A stretch of DNA of 35,340 bases from Candidatus Thalassarchaeum sp. (lineage in GTDB: Archaea > Thermoplasmatota > Poseidoniia > Poseidoniales > Thalassarchaeaceae): positions 1 through 35,340 of the forward strand of contig JASMMD010000014.1 in NCBI GenBank assembly GCA_030748335.1, read 5' to 3'. Positions 30,670-35,340 of this stretch are shown here, piece by piece. Position 1 is the stretch's first letter. Each line of letters begins with the position of its first letter. The position numbers were made by a program, and so were the translations under genes. A model generated the notes under the pieces. That model made no database searches. It was not told the DNA's origin and worked only from the letters and a program-made list of their open reading frames with translations.

Positions 30670-31239
30670 TCACGGCGCCTGTTGAATCAGTTTGAGGATC
30701 TTGTACGGGAGCAGGGCTCGATTGACCGGAGTCACCTCGAGTATCCTGCCATCGTCACGCCTCCTGATGTCCTGCAGCAGCGGGTGACGACTCTTCTTAT
30801 GCAGAGTCAGGAGTGTGGGCATGTCGTATTCGAGCGCCCCGCGGACCGCGGCGACGAAACCCTCGCTCTCAACCGAGAACTTGCCGACCTCATCAACCAC
30901 CAGAATCTCGCAGTTGCCGACGGCGTTCTGGATTGCAGGCACACCGACCCTGTCAATCTCAGTGGGGTCTATGCCGTAGCCTAGGATTCGATTTCTTGAA
31001 TCAATCTCGCGATGGGCCATCACCCCACTTTCCCCAGTCTCGATGTCGATGCAGGCGTAACCCACCCTCTCGCCGTCCTCGATGATTGCCTCGGTTCTCA
31101 TCCCACCGATTACATTGGTGCCGGGGTTGCGCGGGTCCGCCTTACGTTCCTCGATGACCATACTGACGACCTTGTCAAGGACCGCGGACTTGCCCGATCG
31201 GGGAAGCCCTGTGATTCCTATTTTGGGATGTATTCCCAT
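30670..31239 (-). CDS. THEP1-family nucleoside-triphosphatase (archaeal NTPase)
   Basis: A 189-aa P-loop NTPase. Walker A is ITGLPRSGKSAV at 9-20, Walker B EILVVDEVGKFS at 111-122 (Asp116, Glu117), and a conserved N-x-x-G-G-M-R-T-E segment follows the P-loop region. This is the NTPase_1/THEP1 family of archaeal and bacterial ATP/GTPases with weak broad NTP hydrolysis. AAGGAG is close upstream of the ATG; the longer TTG-initiated frame is less likely. It faces the MTase-like gene across a 143-bp gap containing two short stems. Confidence 0.9.
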   Translation of the reverse strand: MGIHPKIGITGLPRSGKSAVLDKVVSMVIEERKADPRNPGTNVIGGMRTEAIIEDGERVGYACIDIETGESGVMAHREIDSRNRILGYGIDPTEIDRVGVPAIQNAVGNCEILVVDEVGKFSVESEGFVAAVRGALEYDMPTLLTLHKKSRHPLLQDIRRRDDGRILEVTPVNRALLPYKILKLIQQAP

Positions 31240-31313
31240 TCTCCTTTCCTCGTAGACCAACGCTCACGCGATGGAACGCTCCCCGTACGGAACCCTCGGA
31301 TAATAGTCTGTTT

Positions 31314-31336
31314 GGTGTCCAAGCATCAAAGACACC
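31314..31336 (-). terminator. Weak stem (GGTGTC/GACACC) after the methyltransferase-like gene
   Basis: 6-bp arms with an 11-base loop, and a second 5-bp stem CGGAA/TTCCG at 31343-31358. They lie 25-70 bp after the methyltransferase-like stop, upstream of the THEP1 promoter region. Either could help 3'-end formation; support is weak. Confidence 0.25.
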
Positions 31337-31382
31337 GAATAACGGAAAGTTAGTTCCGGCAATAATACGGCTTTCTTCCGCT

Positions 31383-33365
31383 TTACTGCCTCAAAGCGTA
31401 ATTTAGGGCGCCTTCGGTGTATGGCGAAGGCAGAGGCAGACTCTCGATCTCGTAGTTGTTCACATTGTTGTTCGCGGCCCACGCCCTCGACCACAGGTCG
31501 AGACCCTCCGAGTTGAGTTGGGCGGCAACGAACAGGAGCCCCTTATCGACGCTGCCGTGCTCCTCGGCCAGACTGTCGAGCACAGCCTCGGGAAGCTGCA
31601 GGAAGTTCACTGAGTTACCCAGAACGCAGTCTGGTGGGACGACCGCCCAGCGCAGGCGACGCCCCTTCTGGGCGTTGACTATTGCTTGGCAAGCTACTCT
31701 AGACACTCCCGCTGGCTCGATTCGGCCGCTCCACAGGGCCTGCGAACGCTCGATGCACCCATCTTCGAGATCACTATCGTAGGCCGGGTGTTTGATACTG
31801 ACTTCGCCGTCCTCCAGATTGAAGTGAGCTCCTCTGATGAACGGAATCCCCTCAGAATCGGGACCCCAGTCGCTGATACCGGCCGACCAGTTGGTCTGGT
31901 CGATCTCGCCGACTCGGACGCGAATCGGTCGGTCCGTCGGGTTGAGCCAATTACCCTCCTCGCCCAAGCGAGGCTGGTCGGCGAGGTCACCTATCGCCTT
32001 GAGCACGGCGTTCCTGTCGTAGCGGTCACGAGGCATCCTAGGGACGGCCCAAGTCATATCCGTCCAGACCGACCACGGACCGCGCTCCATCTCGAGGAAT
32101 GGTGCCTTGCTGTCCAACCCAACCCTAGCCGACAGATCCTGGATCTCGAGCGGGCCGAAACTAGTCATCATCTCGGTCCTGCCGCTGATAGTCAGCCCAA
32201 TCACTAGGACACCCTGAGAGGCGCCGGGGAAGACCCTCTGGGGCTCGGGGAACGACCACGACGAGACCCACTGGTTACCGTCAACCATGAGCTTACGAAG
32301 TGCAACACTGCTCTTCTCACGCAGCAACGCATCGGGAACGATCATCCGTAGCCTGCCGCCGTCGCGCACCAGGCTCATTGAACGTTCCAAAAACAGCCTG
32401 TACAGATTCACGTTGCCGCGCAGCGCTTCGAACCTCGGGCTGCCGTCGGACTCGACCGCACCACGCAGCGACTTCGATAGCCGCTTCCTCATCTCGCTGC
32501 CCTCGGCGTGGCCCCTGAAACGGTCCTTAATGCGAAGCCAGGGTGGCCGGCTCACCAGCAACCTCGGTGCCTCGTCCCACGGCCAGTCGCCGCGCAAGGC
32601 GTCTTCGCATCGAACACTCCCTTCCAAAATGCCCTCGGCCTCACTCCGCCCGATCATGGCTCCGTCACCCCCTCCGTCGAGGTCGACCAGACCCAGCCTC
32701 GCAAGCGTCAGGAACAACCTCCTCCTCGTGCAGGCCACAGCCGTCTCCGAGGAGTCCACCATCTGCATGCCGCGAAGCAACCTCAGGGTGTCGGCACGAA
32801 TATCGCTAGGTGTCGAACCCTCGCTTCGCAGAGCATGGATTCTGATTGCCCGGCTGGGCACAACCCCGCCTGCCACGGCCGGATCAGCAAACGGTAGGGG
32901 AATTCCCGAGCGGGTGCGCTCGCCGGCCTCGACGGCCTCGTCATCTGCCTCGTCAGTGCCTCCCTCGACAGACTCGTTCAGCCGCTCGGCATATTCCCTG
33001 AAACCAGGGGGCATCGCTGCCAGCGAAAGAGTGGCAGGAGGACTCTTCGAGGTCTTACTGCGCGTACTCTTCAACTCGTCTGCTAAGACGGCTTGAACGA
33101 GCTTGCTCGGGGTGGAGTAGGCACCCCTCGGTGACCTGCCATCCTTGACCGCCTCATAACGCGAGAGCAGATGCTCCAGAACTGCACCGGGCTCCGAGAG
33201 CAGCCCTGCCGGCAGGGTCGGCCAGTTGTTGGGCAGGGTGGCTGCTATCGGCGCTCCGTGAGCGACCGCCTCCTCCCATGAATCGAGCCACCCTGACAGC
33301 TGCTGCTCCCGGTCGGGACATACGTGGTCGAGGCGTGCGTACCATCCCGATGCATCACTTGCCAT
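31383..33365 (-). CDS. Eco57I-like N6-adenine methyltransferase homologue with altered catalytic motif
   Basis: A 660-aa protein with the architecture of type II/IIG adenine methyltransferases. Motif X-like GAYSTP is at 81-86, an acidic linker runs to about 155, and the motif I remnant ADPAVAGGV is at 160-168 (usually DPACGSG). The motif II acidic pair lies near 204-207, and CEDAL at 253-257 follows. The motif IV position reads SRPPWL (272-277) instead of NPPW/Y, and the following VNLYRLFLERS and GGRLRMIVPDALL fit the family. The C-terminal half carries target-recognition-like NEIDLP-type segments (GDLAD, WGPDSEGIPFIRGAHF). No nuclease motif is seen. It may be inactive or divergent. The upstream partner is on the same strand. 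Confidence 0.75.
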   Translation of the reverse strand: MASDASGWYARLDHVCPDREQQLSGWLDSWEEAVAHGAPIAATLPNNWPTLPAGLLSEPGAVLEHLLSRYEAVKDGRSPRGAYSTPSKLVQAVLADELKSTRSKTSKSPPATLSLAAMPPGFREYAERLNESVEGGTDEADDEAVEAGERTRSGIPLPFADPAVAGGVVPSRAIRIHALRSEGSTPSDIRADTLRLLRGMQMVDSSETAVACTRRRLFLTLARLGLVDLDGGGDGAMIGRSEAEGILEGSVRCEDALRGDWPWDEAPRLLVSRPPWLRIKDRFRGHAEGSEMRKRLSKSLRGAVESDGSPRFEALRGNVNLYRLFLERSMSLVRDGGRLRMIVPDALLREKSSVALRKLMVDGNQWVSSWSFPEPQRVFPGASQGVLVIGLTISGRTEMMTSFGPLEIQDLSARVGLDSKAPFLEMERGPWSVWTDMTWAVPRMPRDRYDRNAVLKAIGDLADQPRLGEEGNWLNPTDRPIRVRVGEIDQTNWSAGISDWGPDSEGIPFIRGAHFNLEDGEVSIKHPAYDSDLEDGCIERSQALWSGRIEPAGVSRVACQAIVNAQKGRRLRWAVVPPDCVLGNSVNFLQLPEAVLDSLAEEHGSVDKGLLFVAAQLNSEGLDLWSRAWAANNNVNNYEIESLPLPSPYTEGALNYALRQ

Positions 33366-33438
33366 GGTACTACGGGCAATGCGACAGGACACCCTTCTTT
33401 GAAGGGCTCGGTCAGTCGTTGAAAGGGCCAGAAGGCAA

Positions 33439-34047
33439 TCAGACGTTGAGACCGAAGCAATCCTGCTCAATCTCGATAATCACCCGCCTCTGCAGGAGCC
33501 AAGCAACGGCCTCGTCGACCTCATCGGTCCGAATTCCCACCGTGTCGAGGTCAGACACCAGGCGGTCGAAGTGAACCTGCTCCTCGCCTCCTTCCAAGGT
33601 CTCCTCAATAACGCTCAGCACATGCTCGGACACAATCGCTAGCAGCGGGTCGTCACCGGCATCGAGCGAGCCGAAGTCTACGGCAGCCTCGCCACTCTCT
33701 TCGTTGTCGGCAGAACTCTCCTCGCCACCGTCCTTCTCGTAGACGTCGAACAGATTTCTTTGATGCGGATCGGTCCAGGTCGATCTCTCGGCGACCTCCC
33801 TCTGGCGGCGTAGGCGCTTCACTAGGGTCTCGATGCGATGCAGCCGCTGCTCCAAGCGCAGGCGCTCGCGACCTAGATGACCCTCGACGAGATCGAGCTC
33901 GTCAGTCGCACACTTGTCTAGCCACTCAGACAGGTCCCAAGAGGGATCCAACCTGAGCATGGTCTCCCAGAGCCTCGCAACCGAGTCAGGCAGAGACCTG
34001 ACGTCTATTCGTGGGCTACCACTTCCATCGTCCGGCGAACGGTCCAT
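33439..34047 (-). CDS. Coiled-coil plus winged-helix-like hypothetical protein (202 aa)
   Basis: A polar N-terminus (residues 1-40) is followed by a long charged helix (EGHLGRERLRLEQRLHRIETLVKRLRRQRE, about 54-84) likely to form a coiled coil, then an acidic low-complexity linker (EKDGGEESSADNEESGEAA) and a C-terminal segment (about 135-202, ILSVIEETL, VHFDRLVSDLDTVGI, EVDEAVAWLLQRRVIIEIEQ) reading like a winged helix. No family is recognised. It lies 73 bp before the methyltransferase-like gene on the same strand, so it could be a specificity or DNA-bridging partner. It is divergent from the dehydrogenase gene. Confidence 0.7.
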   Translation of the reverse strand: MDRSPDDGSGSPRIDVRSLPDSVARLWETMLRLDPSWDLSEWLDKCATDELDLVEGHLGRERLRLEQRLHRIETLVKRLRRQREVAERSTWTDPHQRNLFDVYEKDGGEESSADNEESGEAAVDFGSLDAGDDPLLAIVSEHVLSVIEETLEGGEEQVHFDRLVSDLDTVGIRTDEVDEAVAWLLQRRVIIEIEQDCFGLNV

Positions 34048-34145
34048 GCTTCACCTGTTCGCATTGACCGTCTATCAAGTATCGCCTTGGGGGAAGGAAG
34101 GAATTCGTGGGTTGGGTTGATGAATGAAAAGCAAGTGCCCCGGGC

Positions 34146-35339
34146 GTGAGCGAGTACCGTTTGACAGTGCTACCCGGCGACGGCACCGGCCGCGAGGTCA
34201 TAGCACAGGCCATGCGCGTCATAGGCGTGTTTGAGGAGCACAGCCCACTGTCCTTCGACATCACGGAAATCCCGTGCGGAGGTCAGTACTTCTTAGAGAC
34301 CGGCGAGGAGTGGCCAGACGGCTCGTTTGAGCACTGCAGGGACAACTCTGACGCGATCCTCCTAGGAGCTATCGGATGGCCTGGTGCGAGGATGCCTAAC
34401 GGCGATATGGCCGGCGGACAAGTCATCCTCGGTCTGCGCTCGGGGCTCGATCTTTACGCCAACATCAGGCCGGTCAGGCTCTATCAAGGAGTACAGCACA
34501 AGGTGCACGGCGAGCATACGGACATATGGGACCCGGACCTAGTCGACATGGTACTGATCAGAGAGAACACGGAGGGACTGTACCACAGCCTCCTGCGGCG
34601 TTCGGCCCAGGCTGCAGTGGGGGCCAAGGACGAGCCCCTTGACACACCCGAGTTCCCGGGCCTCGAGGACGAGGAGGTCGCATGGGATCCGCGCCCGATA
34701 ACGCGCAGCGGCAGCGAGCGAGTCATCAGGTTCGCCTTTGAGCTCGCCAAGCGCAGACAGAGCCACCTGCAGGCCCCTCAAAGGGTGACTTGCGTCGACA
34801 AGAGCAACGTCCTGCGTGGATGCAGACTTTTCAGAAGTGTGTTCGACGAGATCGCCGATGAATTCGACGACATCGAGACGACGAAGGCGTTCATCGACGC
34901 ATTCACGATGTGGCTGGTAAGAGATCCGGAAGATCTCGATGTGGTGGTCTTACCGAACATGTTCGGTGACATCGCTACCGACCTCGCCTCGGTCCTTCAG
35001 GGTGGCATGGGGATGGCGGCCAGCGCCAACATTGGTGACCTTCACATGCTCTTCGAACCTGTCCACGGATCATCTCCAAAGTACGCAGGTCAGGACAAGG
35101 TCAATCCGATAGCAGCGATATCCTCTGTGCAGCTGATGTTCGACAACCTCGGCGCGCGTCACGATGATCCCGACGCCCTAGTCTGCGCGAACATCCTCGA
35201 GTCCGCGATTTCCTCACACTTCTCCGAGGGGGGTGACGTTACCTACGACCTCGGTGGGGCAGCCAGCACTAGTGAGGTCGGCCAAGCCATAGCCAATCGC
35301 TGTGCTAGGCTCCTGCAGGAGCACTACGCTTCCACTTAA
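34146..35339 (+). CDS. Isocitrate/isopropylmalate dehydrogenase family protein
   Basis: A 397-aa beta-decarboxylating dehydrogenase, complete to a TAA one base before the window end. Motifs are VLPGDGTGREV near the N-terminus, LYANIRPVRLYQG (Arg substrate contacts), LIRENTEGLY, VDKSNVLRG (Lys), a VVVLPNMFGDIATDLAS metal site with two Asp, and EPVHGSSPKYAGQDKVNP near the nucleotide site. NAD versus NADP and isopropylmalate versus isocitrate or tartrate as substrate cannot be told; the S-x-N isocitrate motif is not visible, which favours LeuB, tartrate or homoisocitrate-like activity. The start is GTG with no good Shine-Dalgarno. It is divergent from the coiled-coil gene. Confidence 0.9.
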   Translation: MSEYRLTVLPGDGTGREVIAQAMRVIGVFEEHSPLSFDITEIPCGGQYFLETGEEWPDGSFEHCRDNSDAILLGAIGWPGARMPNGDMAGGQVILGLRSGLDLYANIRPVRLYQGVQHKVHGEHTDIWDPDLVDMVLIRENTEGLYHSLLRRSAQAAVGAKDEPLDTPEFPGLEDEEVAWDPRPITRSGSERVIRFAFELAKRRQSHLQAPQRVTCVDKSNVLRGCRLFRSVFDEIADEFDDIETTKAFIDAFTMWLVRDPEDLDVVVLPNMFGDIATDLASVLQGGMGMAASANIGDLHMLFEPVHGSSPKYAGQDKVNPIAAISSVQLMFDNLGARHDDPDALVCANILESAISSHFSEGGDVTYDLGGAASTSEVGQAIANRCARLLQEHYAST

Positions 35340-35340
35340 T

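Noticed and set aside
31383-33365. Active restriction-modification system
   Set aside because: No endonuclease domain or gene is present and the catalytic NPPW is changed; treated as a degenerate or repurposed methyltransferase instead.
33366-33470. 35-residue extension of the methyltransferase-like protein
   Set aside because: Overlaps the end of the upstream gene and lacks family similarity, though an internal GTG start remains possible.
1-35340. Mobile element or prophage island
   Set aside because: No transposase, integrase, attachment repeats next to the tRNAs, or abrupt change in composition was seen.

Overview
The window looks like a chromosomal segment of a marine planktonic euryarchaeon, most likely Marine Group II (Candidatus Poseidoniales). 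The GC-rich composition would fit the MGIIb/Thalassarchaeaceae side, but that placement is inference. Archaeal markers are an archaeal-type DnaG (Toprim, exosome-associated), a group II chaperonin (thermosome), a THEP1-type NTPase, an Lrp/AsnC regulator, CCA-encoding tRNA genes and TATA-like boxes about 27 bp upstream of start codons (leaderless mRNAs). Bacterial-looking metabolic genes are mixed in: folate-dependent PurH and PurN, GcvH, RNase HI, DDAH, a bacterial-type deoxyhypusine-synthase-like protein, and large secreted proteins with thrombospondin type 3 repeats. Genes are tightly packed and I see no IS element, CRISPR array, rRNA or integrase.

Layout. 1-6.3 kb: a lipoprotein (cut by the left edge), a small membrane protein and a DDAH on the minus strand; divergent from them a HAD phosphatase overlapping an ethanolamine-phosphate phospho-lyase-like class III aminotransferase. 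A 725-aa surface-anchored esterase/depolymerase with Ca-binding TSP3 repeats follows, with a 67-aa acidic protein overlapping its start. 6.3-10 kb (minus): tRNA-Leu(GAG), a polytopic membrane protein, a MOSC protein, an APH/ThrB2-like kinase and a GT4 glycosyltransferase, the last three nearly abutting. 10-14.7 kb: a small membrane protein convergent with a signal-peptide/CARDB-like surface protein, then thermosome and purH in tandem and a 32-aa minus-strand membrane ORF. 14.8-18 kb: a TM-anchored hypothetical, tRNA-Cys, and a probable operon of class I aminotransferase, SpeD-type AdoMet decarboxylase and DHS-like enzyme (polyamine metabolism). 18-24.4 kb: enolase with a Cys-rich hypothetical upstream, a leaderless Lrp regulator, a thioredoxin-fold peroxiredoxin-like protein, a 766-aa TPR protein and dnaG. 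24.6-27.2 kb: a plus-strand run of overlapping or abutting genes (TerB-like, helical repeat, 84-aa protein, MobA-like), convergent with purN. 27.3-31.2 kb: DUF454 protein, serine/threonine dehydratase, membrane protein, rnhA-gcvH, membrane protein, THEP1 NTPase. 31.4-35.3 kb: an Eco57I-like adenine methyltransferase homologue with a damaged catalytic motif, preceded by a coiled-coil/winged-helix partner, and divergent from a complete isocitrate/isopropylmalate dehydrogenase.

Most likely places for something undescribed: (1) the methyltransferase-like protein with altered motif IV plus its partner; (2) the SpeD/DHS-like pair, where the usual DHS KHH active-site segment is replaced as in the bacterial DHS-like family; (3) a tRNA-Cys in which both members of the near-universal G18-U55 pair are changed; (4) a dyad element in the DDAH/HAD divergent promoter.
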